A stretch of 50,969 bases of DNA from CAZKAP01 sp964550895 (GTDB lineage: Bacteria; Bacteroidota; Bacteroidia; Flavobacteriales; Flavobacteriaceae), in contig CAZKAP010000025.1 of the NCBI GenBank assembly GCA_964550895.1, forward strand, positions 1 through 50,969, written 5' to 3'. Numbering within the stretch: the first letter of the stretch is position 1; the number at the start of each line of letters is the position of its first letter. Shown piece after piece: positions 42,323 to 50,693 of this stretch. The position numbers were made by a program, and so were the translations under genes. A model generated the notes under the pieces. That model worked only from the letters and a program-made list of their open reading frames with translations, did no database searches and was not told where the DNA came from.

Positions 42323-43642
42323 TCAATACATCTTAAAGGGCTGGCCGGTACTCTGCAATACCGAAAACCACAGGTCTCCTTCCAGATCCACCTTGCGCCT
42401 CTGACGGGTCACCTCGCGTATGGGGGCGTACCCGAACTGATTGTTGAACCGTCCGATCACACACTGGGTCTTACCGGCCATGGCTCCGTGAACCGCATGG
42501 TACGCCAGCGCACTACAGAAGACACTGTCGCTGGAGTTGGCCGCCGCACTTCGCACGATATAACTGGGATCGATATACTTGACGGTGACCGGCATCCGTG
42601 GGCTGAAGTGCTCCTTGATCTTATCCTTCAGCAGTACTCCTATGTCCTGGTGTTTCAGGTTGCCCGAGGCATCCCGTAAATCGGCTTCATCTTCGAAGAG
42701 GTGCTGGCCGGCCCCTTCGGCTACTACGATAACGGCATGGTGCTTGTACTTCAGCCTCTTGTCGAGGTGGTAGAAGAACCCGTTCTCACCATAGAGTTCG
42801 AAGTGCATCTCCGGGACCAGCACGAAGTTTACCACGGGCTGCGAAATGGCGGCACAGGCCGCAATGAATCCACTGTCCCGGCCCATGAGCTTCACGATGG
42901 CAATACCGTTATAGGCGCCGACGGCTTCGTTGTGTGCATCCCTCAGGATGGGATTGGCCTTGTCGAAGGAGGTCTCGAAACCGAAGGAATGGTCGATCAG
43001 GTCGATATCGTTATCGATGGTTTTGGGTATGCCCATCACGCTGATGGGAAGCCCGAGTTCCTGAAGACGCTCACTGATGTCCTGCAGCCCTTTGAGGGTG
43101 CCGTCGCCCCCGATGCCGAAAAGCATATCGATACCCTGCTCCCTGAGGTAGTCCACCATAACATCCACTGGCTGGGCGCCGCGGGAGGAGCCCAGGAAGG
43201 TTCCGCCATCGTGGTGGATTTCCTTGACGTCATCGGGACTGAGTCGCCTCAGCCCGTGTCCGAATTTGGGATTCAGTCCTTCGTACCCGTAGGGAATACC
43301 GAAGATTTCCTTAACCCCATAGAAATAATGCAGGGCCATGACTATACCCCGGATCACATTGTTGATGCCCGGACACAGGCCTCCACAGGTGACTATAGCG
43401 GCGCGAACCCGTGTCGGTTCGAAGTAAATATGCTCTCTGGGGCCTGCCTTCTCCAGACAGACCGGCTCCTTACCTTCCCGTACACAGCGGTCGAAATACT
43501 CCCGACTGGTATCCAGTAGGTGGCGCTCGCCCAGCTGAACGTAATTGTAGATTCCATCGCCACGGTCACGGCTGAGTTTGAGGGGAGATTTCACGGTGTT
43601 CTCACCCAGCTGAACGATTTCGAAACTGGAATTCTCAGACAT
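42323..43642 (-). CDS. pfkA: 6-phosphofructokinase (ATP-type, clade X-like)
   Basis: The enzyme phosphorylates fructose 6-phosphate in glycolysis. The 439-residue protein has TCGGLCPGINNVIRG, GIGGDGTLKG (the Gly in GGDG marks ATP-type phosphoryl donors, unlike GGDD of PPi enzymes), PKTIDNDIDLIDHSFGFET and KLMGRDSGFIA. The Lys in PKTIDND is shared with clade-X/trypanosomal ATP-PFKs and with PPi enzymes. It differs from the Gly of E. coli PfkA, so allosteric control by PEP/ADP is not expected. It starts 10 nt after pckA in the same direction. Confidence 0.9.
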   Translation of the reverse strand: MSENSSFEIVQLGENTVKSPLKLSRDRGDGIYNYVQLGERHLLDTSREYFDRCVREGKEPVCLEKAGPREHIYFEPTRVRAAIVTCGGLCPGINNVIRGIVMALHYFYGVKEIFGIPYGYEGLNPKFGHGLRRLSPDDVKEIHHDGGTFLGSSRGAQPVDVMVDYLREQGIDMLFGIGGDGTLKGLQDISERLQELGLPISVMGIPKTIDNDIDLIDHSFGFETSFDKANPILRDAHNEAVGAYNGIAIVKLMGRDSGFIAACAAISQPVVNFVLVPEMHFELYGENGFFYHLDKRLKYKHHAVIVVAEGAGQHLFEDEADLRDASGNLKHQDIGVLLKDKIKEHFSPRMPVTVKYIDPSYIVRSAAANSSDSVFCSALAYHAVHGAMAGKTQCVIGRFNNQFGYAPIREVTRQRRKVDLEGDLWFSVLQSTGQPFKMY

Positions 43643-43652
43643 TTGGCTTGCT

Positions 43653-45269
43653 TTAGAAGTGATCTTTCAGGGTATGGTGGGCATCGATCAGCGGGCCGCC
43701 TTCCAGGATCTCGTCGGACGCCTCGCTGGCGAATTTGTCAAAATTCAGGTGGAACGAATGCGCGAGTTGAATGGCCTTACTGACATAGGCCCCTTTCTGC
43801 AGCCAGGTATTCATGGGATCCAGCATCTCTGTGGGCACGCCGGGGCAGTATTTGGGCATGTGCAGGCCAAAAATCGGATGCTGGTCGTAGTCTATCTCAT
43901 CCAGTTCGCCTTTGAGTATGGCCGTAATCATCGCACGTGTGTATTTAAGCTTGATCCGCGATCCCACACCGTAGGGTCCGCCGGACCAGCCCGTATTGAT
44001 CAGCCACACATTAGAGCCTGTGGCCTTCATTTTGCTGCTCAACATCTCGGCGTAGCGTGCGGGGTGCAAGGGCATGAAGGGCTCCCCGAAACAGGCAGAA
44101 AAAGACGGAACGGGTTCGTTAATCCCGGCCTCCGTACCGGCCACCTTGGCCGTGTAACCCGATATGAAGTGGTAGGCGGCCTGACCGGGTGTCAGACGGG
44201 ATACCGGGGGCAGTACGCCGAAGGCGTCGCAGGTCAGGAAGAAAACATTCTTCGGGCTGCTGCCGTAAGAAGGCACGGCTATATTATCGATGTGGTCCAG
44301 GGGATAACTTACCCGGGTATTGGGGGTGATGCTGTCGTCCTCGAAATCGACCTCTTTGGTTCCTTCTTTAAATACCACATTCTCAAGTAGTGCACCCGGC
44401 CTAATGGCGCGGAAAATATCCGGTTCCTTTTCCTCGGTCAGGTCGATCACCTTGGCGTAACAACCTCCTTCGAAGTTGAAAACGATATCGTCGTCGGTCC
44501 ATCCGTGCTCATCATCTCCAATTAGTTTACGGTCAGGATCTGCGGATAGCGTGGTCTTTCCGGTGCCCGAGAGGCCGAAGTAAATGGCCGTATCTCCTTG
44601 TTCTCCCAGGTTGGCGGAGCAGTGCATAGGGAATACGTTCTTATCCACAGGCAGAATCAGGTTCAGGGCCGAGAAAATTCCCTTCTTGATCTCACCCGTG
44701 TAGGCAGAACCCCCAACCAGCGCGATCTTGGCCGTGAAATTCAGTATGGAGAAGTTTCCGGCTATTAAACCCACCGATTGTGGGTCGGGATGCTCGTAGC
44801 CCGGGGCACATAGCACCAGCCACTCTTCCTCAAAGTTCTCGAGTTCCTCTTCACCCAGCCTGAGGAACATATTTTTCACGAAATAGTTGGACCAGGGGTA
44901 CTCGGTAATGGTCCGCACATTCATCTGGTAACTGGGGTGGGAACATACCGCAGCGTCCCTGACATACACGTCCTTACCGGAAAGGTATGAGGTTATCTCG
45001 TGCTTCAGTTTCTCGAAATTCTCCGGACTGATCGCCTTGTTGATTCGGCCCCACCAGACCCGGTCCCGGGTATAGTCGTCCTTGACCAGCCAGCGATCCT
45101 TAGGCGAACGCCCCGTGAATTTCCCGGTCCGTACGGCCAGGGTACCATTATCGGTTTCCACACCCATGCCCTTTTCTACGGTTATTCTCTGCAGGGTTTC
45201 CGGGTCCAGGTTCCAGTGCGCGTCGACGTTTTCCAGCCCGTAACGGCTCAGATCTCTGTTGGTTGCCAT
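43653..45269 (-). CDS. pckA: phosphoenolpyruvate carboxykinase (ATP)
   Basis: PckA turns oxaloacetate and ATP into PEP, CO2 and ADP, the first committed step of gluconeogenesis. The 538-residue protein has the P-loop GLSGTGKTTLSADPDRKLIG, the kinase-2 motif DDEHGWTDDDIVFNFEGGCY and the substrate site GRSPKDRWLV and YGVGSRIKLKYTRAM, all intact. It lies 20 nt after the SLC13 permease gene and 10 nt before pfkA, an unusual coupling of opposing pathways. Confidence 0.96.
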   Translation of the reverse strand: MATNRDLSRYGLENVDAHWNLDPETLQRITVEKGMGVETDNGTLAVRTGKFTGRSPKDRWLVKDDYTRDRVWWGRINKAISPENFEKLKHEITSYLSGKDVYVRDAAVCSHPSYQMNVRTITEYPWSNYFVKNMFLRLGEEELENFEEEWLVLCAPGYEHPDPQSVGLIAGNFSILNFTAKIALVGGSAYTGEIKKGIFSALNLILPVDKNVFPMHCSANLGEQGDTAIYFGLSGTGKTTLSADPDRKLIGDDEHGWTDDDIVFNFEGGCYAKVIDLTEEKEPDIFRAIRPGALLENVVFKEGTKEVDFEDDSITPNTRVSYPLDHIDNIAVPSYGSSPKNVFFLTCDAFGVLPPVSRLTPGQAAYHFISGYTAKVAGTEAGINEPVPSFSACFGEPFMPLHPARYAEMLSSKMKATGSNVWLINTGWSGGPYGVGSRIKLKYTRAMITAILKGELDEIDYDQHPIFGLHMPKYCPGVPTEMLDPMNTWLQKGAYVSKAIQLAHSFHLNFDKFASEASDEILEGGPLIDAHHTLKDHF

Positions 45270-45289
45270 ATTGATTTTTTAATTGAAGT

Positions 45290-47146
45290 TTAGGGGCTCC
45301 ATATCCATGGAACCAAAATTAAGGATGTAATCAGGAACAGGAGCATTAACGGGGCTCCTACCCTTACGTAATCTGTAAACTTATAGGCACCCGCCGTAAG
45401 TACCATAGCATTGGTTGTGGTACCGATGGGGGTCAGGAAGGCCGTGGAGGCACTCACGGCCACCATCATCAGGAATGGGCGTGGAGAAAGCCCCAGTGAC
45501 TCCGCAGCCAGCATGGCGATGGGGGCCATAAGTACCGCCGTGGCACTGTTGTTGATGGATTGACTGAAGCCCGAGGTCAGGATAAAGATCCCCGCCAACA
45601 GGGCTATGGGCGAGATGGAACCCAGGCTGCTGACCAGCGTCTCCGCAGCCAATTGGGCTGCACCGGTTTTGGTCAGGGCCAGTCCCATCGGGATCATGGC
45701 AGCGATCATCACCAGGCTGGACCAGCCTATACTCTTGTAGGCCTTTCCCATGGGAACACAGCCGGTGAACAGCATCAGGCCCGCGCAGATCAGGGATATA
45801 ACGGCCCCGGGAAACACATCGAGAACGAACATCAGTATCATGAGTGCAGCGATGGCCAGGGAAACATAGCTCCGGGCATTCAGGCTCGCTACATCCTTGG
45901 CCAGCGCCTCCGGAGTGCCGGAGATGACTACATGTTCGTAGTACTGATCGAGCTTCTCGATATCTTCCCAGGTACCCCGGATGATAAACGAATCCCCGGG
46001 TTGTATCTTGATCTGCCCCTGAAGCGCCTTAGTCCCCCGGCGAGCAGCCAGCAACTGTACATTAAACTTGGTCAGGAACTGCCCCAGATTGATGGTCCGG
46101 TCCACCAATACCGAACGCGGAGTAATGAGCATCTCCACCATGCCAACTTCCTGATTGATCAGCTCCTCCTTTATACCGGCGAAATCCTGTTCTCCTTCGG
46201 GTCCGAAGGGCAGAACACCCAGACTGAAGCGTATGATCAGCCGGTCCACGTCCTCGGGTTTACCCTTCACGGTAATGATATCGTGATAGCGGATATCCGT
46301 TTCCGGACCCGGCAGTTCCACGAAAGGGGGTACGCCTTGCAGGGGCTTGGGGAAACGCCGTTTGAGTCGCATCACGGAAACCCGGTATTCCTTTTCGAAA
46401 TCCCAGTCCCCGATACGCGTATCGATAAGCTCAGACATGGATCGGACCCTGAGCCGATACAGATTCTCCCCTATGCTGTAATCTTCGATCCACTTGGATA
46501 GCTCGACGTTGATATTCGCAGGCCGTATACCCGTGGAGCGCGCAGGCAGCAGCCTGTACCCCAGGGTAGCCATATAGATCAGCAGTATAATCAAAAGCGG
46601 AAGGCCTATCAGGCTGAATTCGAAGAACGAAAAACCGGTATAGCCCGATTCCAGGAGGGTGTTACTGACGATGATATTGGGCGGTGTACCGGTCAGGGTA
46701 AGCAGCCCCCCGGTATTCGATCCGAAAGCCAGGGGCAATAGCAGTTTGGACGGGAAGGTGCCGGCCGCCCAGGCCGCCGTCACGCTCACGGGCAGCAAGG
46801 CGGCAACCGTTCCTGTATTACTCACGAATCCGGACAGCACCCCGGCGCCGGCCGTTATCAGGAAAAGTAGCCGTGGAACGCGTCGTCGGGCCCACTGAAC
46901 GAACTTCTGCCCCGCCAGCGCCGTCCACCCGGTGCGCGCCAGGCCCTCGCCCACGACAAAGAGCCCGGCAATCATGATTACCGTTGGATTACTGAAACCG
47001 CTCAGGGCCTCTTTCAGGTCCAGGATTCCGGAGAAGAAAAGCGCGAGCATGGATAGCAAAGCCACCAGGTCAGGTGGGTACTTGCCCCAGACAAACAGCA
47101 GTAGGGTCAGGGCAAGAATGATCAGGACTTCGGTCATGAAATACAA
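45290..47146 (-). CDS. SLC13-family permease with TrkA_C domains
   Basis: The 618-residue membrane protein has about 12 helices in two blocks (1-190 and 420-618). Between them is a cytoplasmic insert with two RCK_C/TrkA_C-like domains (about 205-400), the arrangement of the large anion/dicarboxylate permeases. The SNTGTVAALLPVSVTAAW and NSATAVLMAPIAMLAAE blocks resemble the paired SNT-type substrate/sodium motifs of the SLC13/DASS superfamily. It may carry C4-dicarboxylates or sulfate. The neighbour pckA favours a dicarboxylate, by inference only. It follows usp by 4 nt. Confidence 0.87.
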   Translation of the reverse strand: MYFMTEVLIILALTLLLFVWGKYPPDLVALLSMLALFFSGILDLKEALSGFSNPTVIMIAGLFVVGEGLARTGWTALAGQKFVQWARRRVPRLLFLITAGAGVLSGFVSNTGTVAALLPVSVTAAWAAGTFPSKLLLPLAFGSNTGGLLTLTGTPPNIIVSNTLLESGYTGFSFFEFSLIGLPLLIILLIYMATLGYRLLPARSTGIRPANINVELSKWIEDYSIGENLYRLRVRSMSELIDTRIGDWDFEKEYRVSVMRLKRRFPKPLQGVPPFVELPGPETDIRYHDIITVKGKPEDVDRLIIRFSLGVLPFGPEGEQDFAGIKEELINQEVGMVEMLITPRSVLVDRTINLGQFLTKFNVQLLAARRGTKALQGQIKIQPGDSFIIRGTWEDIEKLDQYYEHVVISGTPEALAKDVASLNARSYVSLAIAALMILMFVLDVFPGAVISLICAGLMLFTGCVPMGKAYKSIGWSSLVMIAAMIPMGLALTKTGAAQLAAETLVSSLGSISPIALLAGIFILTSGFSQSINNSATAVLMAPIAMLAAESLGLSPRPFLMMVAVSASTAFLTPIGTTTNAMVLTAGAYKFTDYVRVGAPLMLLFLITSLILVPWIWSP

Positions 47147-47150
47147 TAGA

Positions 47151-47954
47151 TTAATCCAGCGTCAGCAGAGGCACCGGAGAGTGCAGCGTGAGTATGCGCG
47201 TTAGCCTGCCCTCGGATGGCCTTCCCCTCTGGTTGTGGTTGCGGGGCATAATACACAGCATATCGATTTCCTTTTCTTTGATGAATTCCATAATGGCATG
47301 CTCGATGTCCTTGCCTTTCAGGAAAACATGGTCCTCGTAGAAGTGCTCGAAATAATACGACAGTATTTTCTCGTTCTTACGGGTCACGGCATTCTCCGCC
47401 ATCTTCTCATCTATGATGGAATCCGAATAAACGGTAAGTACGTGTATACGCGCATCGAAGGTACGGGCTACGTCCAGTAAGGGAGCCAGAATCTGGTCGT
47501 CTTCGATCTCCTCCCTGCCTAAGACCAGGGCCACGTCCGTGGGGACATCCACCGGACAGCCAAAAGGTATCGCCATCACCGGGCTATCGGCCTCCAGTAC
47601 AAGCTGAGACGTATGGGTAACGGCCTCATCGGTCTGCGCCTGTCCCATGGTGCCCATAACGATCAACTCGGCCCCGTATTCCTTCTGGGCGCTGAGGATT
47701 TGATCGGTAAGCCGGCCAATGGAAATTCGAATCACCGGTTTGACGCTCACCTTGCGGTCGAGTTCGCCGAGTAGGGTATCAAACCTCTTTTCCAGGTCTT
47801 CCCTATCCTTCTCGCTGGGCTGCACCTCGCAAACCCAAAGGGCTATGATCTGAATGGGCCGGTTGTATCCAATATAGTGTAAGGTGTAGTCCAGTGCATG
47901 AATCGACGCCTCCAGGAAATCAAAAGGAAGCAGTACTTTGTTAACAGTGCTCAT
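47151..47954 (-). CDS. universal stress protein, tandem UspA domains
   Basis: The 267-residue protein starts MSTVNKVLLPFDFLEASIHAL, a UspA N-terminal strand and helix. Midway it has GTMGQAQTDEAVTHTSQLVLEADSPVMAIP, the family signature. A second, shorter half (about 145-267) starts VALVLGREE and ends LHSPVPLLTLD. It heads the run usp-SLC13-pckA-pfkA, with gaps of 4, 20 and 10 nt, and so is probably the first gene of that operon. A palindrome overlaps its promoter. Confidence 0.9.
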   Translation of the reverse strand: MSTVNKVLLPFDFLEASIHALDYTLHYIGYNRPIQIIALWVCEVQPSEKDREDLEKRFDTLLGELDRKVSVKPVIRISIGRLTDQILSAQKEYGAELIVMGTMGQAQTDEAVTHTSQLVLEADSPVMAIPFGCPVDVPTDVALVLGREEIEDDQILAPLLDVARTFDARIHVLTVYSDSIIDEKMAENAVTRKNEKILSYYFEHFYEDHVFLKGKDIEHAIMEFIKEKEIDMLCIMPRNHNQRGRPSEGRLTRILTLHSPVPLLTLD

Positions 47955-48353
47955 ACCTTTAAAATTTAATATTTACCTCAGTTTCAAATGTAGAATAGTC
48001 CCCACTGTCAAAACATGACAGAAATCAGTTTGTGAAATAATCCCGGATTACCGGTGGCATCACCATTTGTATAATGATTCACGGTCAGGCGGGAAGCAAC
48101 ATCCCGTATTTCCCCCGGGCTATTCCCCCTTAAATTTAAGAACAAAACCCCAGTATTCGCCTCAAAACCCGTCAAACCTACAGAAGACACTGAATTAATA
48201 ATATGATAAATTTTAGCAAATATTTTTGTGTATATGACAATTATCATCTTTTAAAACGGGTAATGCTAATAATTTTACGATGTAAGCTACTTGCTACAGG
48301 TGCTGTGCTTACTCGATTTCAGACACTAAGTTGAACCCGAAAATTTTACTGCC
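47955..48353. other. 399-nt divergent intergenic region between usp and tonB
   Basis: This AT-rich region has no convincing coding frame; short open stretches on the minus strand have no start-region or protein-like support. Near the left end is the usp promoter and palindrome. The right half is AT-rich, with several TTTTG and TAAT stretches that may include a tonB promoter, but I could not fix a -33/-7 pair there. Confidence 0.5.
47985..48021 (-). promoter_or_regulatory. usp promoter with overlapping palindrome
   Basis: On the minus strand the -7 element TACATTTG (47992-47985) is a perfect match. TTTG at 48012-48009 lies 16 nt upstream, shorter than the usual 19. CTGTCA-N5-TGACAG (48005-48021) is a perfect 17-nt inverted repeat covering this -33 box, so a bound repressor would block the promoter. 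Confidence 0.6.
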
Positions 48354-49082
48354 ATGATGCCTAAAAAGAATCCCAAAGCAGACTTGAACAGAAGCAGTGG
48401 CTTGTTCTTCGTCATTGGTCTGACCATTGCCCTTTTCGTGACCTGGAGATTGCTCGAATACCGTGCGTATGACGATATCCAGGAGTTCACACAAGTAATC
48501 AATGTCCTTGAGGACATGGACGAAGAAGCGCCCATCACCGAACAGGTGAAGACCGTGACCCCTCCCCCCCCTCCGGCGGCTCCGCAGATTATCGAAGTAG
48601 TCGAAGACGTGGTTGACATCGAAGAGACCGTGATCGAAAGCACCGAGAGTGGTGAGGACGTGGTGATAGCGGAACAGGTGGATGTGGACGATGTTGCCGT
48701 AGGTGAACTGGAAGAGGAAGAAGTAGTTCCCTTTGCCGTGATCGAGAATGCTCCCATTTTCCCCGGTTGTGAAGGACTGGCTACCGAAGCCGAACGACGT
48801 GAGTGCTTTAACCAGAAGGTACAGGAGCACATCACTGCCAACTTCCGCTACCCCGAAATGGCCCTGGAAATGGGCGTCTCCGGTAGGGTATTCGTCACCT
48901 TCGAAATCAATACACGGGGTGAAGTAAACAACATCCGTCAGCGAGGTCCGGACCGCATACTCGAGACCGAGGCCAGGAGAATCATCTCCACGCTTCCGAA
49001 AATGACTCCGGGTAAACAACGCGGTCGGGCTGCGAAGGTAAACTACAGTATTCCCATTATGTTTAAAATGGCAGACCTGTAG
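48354..49082 (+). CDS. tonB: TonB-family energy transducer
   Basis: The 242-residue protein has one N-terminal membrane helix (about 15-33), a proline-rich stretch TPPPPPAAPQ at about 64-73 and an acidic, Val/Glu-rich linker. The C-terminal TonB domain (about 150-242) has FRYPEMALEMGVSGRVFVTFEI, KMTPGKQRGRAAKVNYSIPI and the cysteine-containing IFPGCEG entry common in Bacteroidota. It links the inner-membrane motor to outer-membrane receptors such as SusC. ExbB/ExbD are not in the window. A strong terminator follows. Confidence 0.92.
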   Translation: MMPKKNPKADLNRSSGLFFVIGLTIALFVTWRLLEYRAYDDIQEFTQVINVLEDMDEEAPITEQVKTVTPPPPPAAPQIIEVVEDVVDIEETVIESTESGEDVVIAEQVDVDDVAVGELEEEEVVPFAVIENAPIFPGCEGLATEAERRECFNQKVQEHITANFRYPEMALEMGVSGRVFVTFEINTRGEVNNIRQRGPDRILETEARRIISTLPKMTPGKQRGRAAKVNYSIPIMFKMADL

Positions 49083-49105
49083 CAATATCCTCCATTTTAA
49101 AAGAG

Positions 49106-49152
49106 TTTTCGGGTTCCCTTTCAACAGGATGGGGATCCGAAAGCTTTTTTTT
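49106..49152 (+). terminator. intrinsic terminator after tonB
   Basis: TTTCGGGTTCCC (49107-49118) pairs with GGGGATCCGAAA (49131-49142) with two G-T wobbles and a 12-nt loop, followed by GC and eight T. It lies 24 nt past the tonB stop codon. Confidence 0.8.
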
Positions 49153-49232
49153 ATGAGTCGCCAAAAACTGGGAAAGATCATACAAACCGTCGTAAGCCGG
49201 CATCCCGGACCGTCGCAATGCACAACGGCTGC

Positions 49233-49275
49233 TGACATTTATCATATTATTACCATTCGATCCCCCCTATTTTTA
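49233..49275 (+). promoter_or_regulatory. FNR-like site and promoter upstream of hemN
   Basis: CTGAC-ATTT-ATCAT (49232-49245) fits the FNR geometry TTGAT-N4-ATCAA in seven of ten arm bases. The element TATTTTTA (49268-49275) starts 29.5 nt after its centre, the same spacing seen at the sulfur promoters. It fits oxygen-dependent activation of hemN, a classical FNR target. Confidence 0.45.
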
Positions 49276-49319
49276 TCCCTGTGATTGTCAATGGCCAGCG
49301 GCTATATAAAATCTAAGGA

Positions 49320-50678
49320 ATGAGCGCACTGAGTATCAAGTACAGCCGGCCCGCACCGAGGTACACGAGTTATCCCACAGTCCCCTACTGGGACCATGAT
49401 TCGTTTACCGGACAGGCATGGAGGAACTCCTTTGTTCAACGGATACAGGAGATCGGCGATGGCCCGGTCAGCCTATACATCCATCTGCCCTTCTGCGAGT
49501 CCATGTGCACCTTTTGCGGATGCCACAAGCGCATTACCAAACGCCACGAACTCGAACGGCCCTACCTGGAGGCGGTTCTTCGGGAGGTCGACCTGTACCG
49601 CGACCTCGCGGGCCGGGACTTCACCGTTGGTGAATTGCACCTGGGAGGCGGCACACCTACCTTTTTCAGTCCGGACAATCTGGCTTATCTGATCGAAGGC
49701 ATCTTCAGCAGGCTTAAAAGATCTCAAGATATACAGCTCAGTTTTGAAGGGCATCCCATGAATACGACCCGGGAGCATCTCCTTCGTCTTTATGAACTCG
49801 GATTCAGGCGGGTGTGCTATGGAGTGCAGGACTACAACCCCAAGGTACAGAAGGCCATACACCGCATACAGCCGTTTGAACGCGTGGCAGAGAGTACGGA
49901 AATGGCCAGACTCCTCGGATATACCTCCGTGGCCCATGACCTGATCTATGGACTCCCCTTCCAGACCGAGGAGGATATCGAAAATACCGTAGAGAAGACC
50001 CTGCGCCTTCGACCCGATCGCATTGCCTTTTACAGCTACGCCCATGTACCCTGGAGGGATGGAACCGGTCAAAGGGGATTCCGGGAGGAAGACCTGCCGG
50101 GTCCCGAGGAGAAATTCCGTCAACAGGAGCTCGGGCGCAAACTGTTGCTGAAGCACGGTTACATGGAGATCGGCATGGATCACTACGCCCTGACTGAGGA
50201 CTCCCTCTACCAGGCCATGGCACAGGACAGGCTGCATCGCAACTTTATGGGATATACCCCGCAAAAAACAGAGCTGCTACTGGGTCTGGGGGTTTCGTCC
50301 ATCAGCGACTCCCGCGAATGCTTCGCCCAGAATGTCAAGGGCATCGAAGAATACCAGCGCCTGGTGGCCGATGGGATACTCCCTGTGATCAAGGGTCACG
50401 TGTTATCGAGAGAAGACCGGCAGATTCGCGAGAAAGTTGAGTCACTTATGTGTAACTTTAGGTTGGAATGGGATCGTGATTTCGTTCAGCATCCCGCCTA
50501 TGAGGACATGATGGAAGAATGGCGCGAATTCGAGCAGGAAGGCCTGATTTACCTCGGCGACCAGAATCTCGAAGTGCTTTCGGCAGGAAGGCCCTTCGTG
50601 CGCAATATCTGCATGGTCCTCGATCAGTATTTGAGAAAAAAGAAACCCAAAAAACAGGTATTCTCACTAAGTGTGTAA
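49320..50678 (+). CDS. hemN: oxygen-independent coproporphyrinogen III oxidase (radical SAM)
   Basis: HemN decarboxylates coproporphyrinogen III to protoporphyrinogen IX without oxygen, using S-adenosylmethionine and a 4Fe-4S cluster, in haem synthesis. The 452-residue protein has LPFCESMCTFCGCHKRI at about 57-73, the CxxxCxxCxC cluster motif, then LHLGGGTPTFFS and the HemN C-terminal domain with FMGYTP. The length matches true HemN rather than the shorter HemW. An FNR-like promoter lies upstream and a usp gene follows 15 nt later. Confidence 0.95.
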   Translation: MSALSIKYSRPAPRYTSYPTVPYWDHDSFTGQAWRNSFVQRIQEIGDGPVSLYIHLPFCESMCTFCGCHKRITKRHELERPYLEAVLREVDLYRDLAGRDFTVGELHLGGGTPTFFSPDNLAYLIEGIFSRLKRSQDIQLSFEGHPMNTTREHLLRLYELGFRRVCYGVQDYNPKVQKAIHRIQPFERVAESTEMARLLGYTSVAHDLIYGLPFQTEEDIENTVEKTLRLRPDRIAFYSYAHVPWRDGTGQRGFREEDLPGPEEKFRQQELGRKLLLKHGYMEIGMDHYALTEDSLYQAMAQDRLHRNFMGYTPQKTELLLGLGVSSISDSRECFAQNVKGIEEYQRLVADGILPVIKGHVLSREDRQIREKVESLMCNFRLEWDRDFVQHPAYEDMMEEWREFEQEGLIYLGDQNLEVLSAGRPFVRNICMVLDQYLRKKKPKKQVFSLSV

Positions 50679-50693
50679 CCTAATTCGAAAGCC

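Noticed and set aside
48008..48247. A 79-codon open frame on the minus strand in the usp-tonB spacer
   Set aside because: The region is AT-rich, the frame overlaps the usp operator and promoter area, and the translation shows no domain or signal. It is treated as noncoding.
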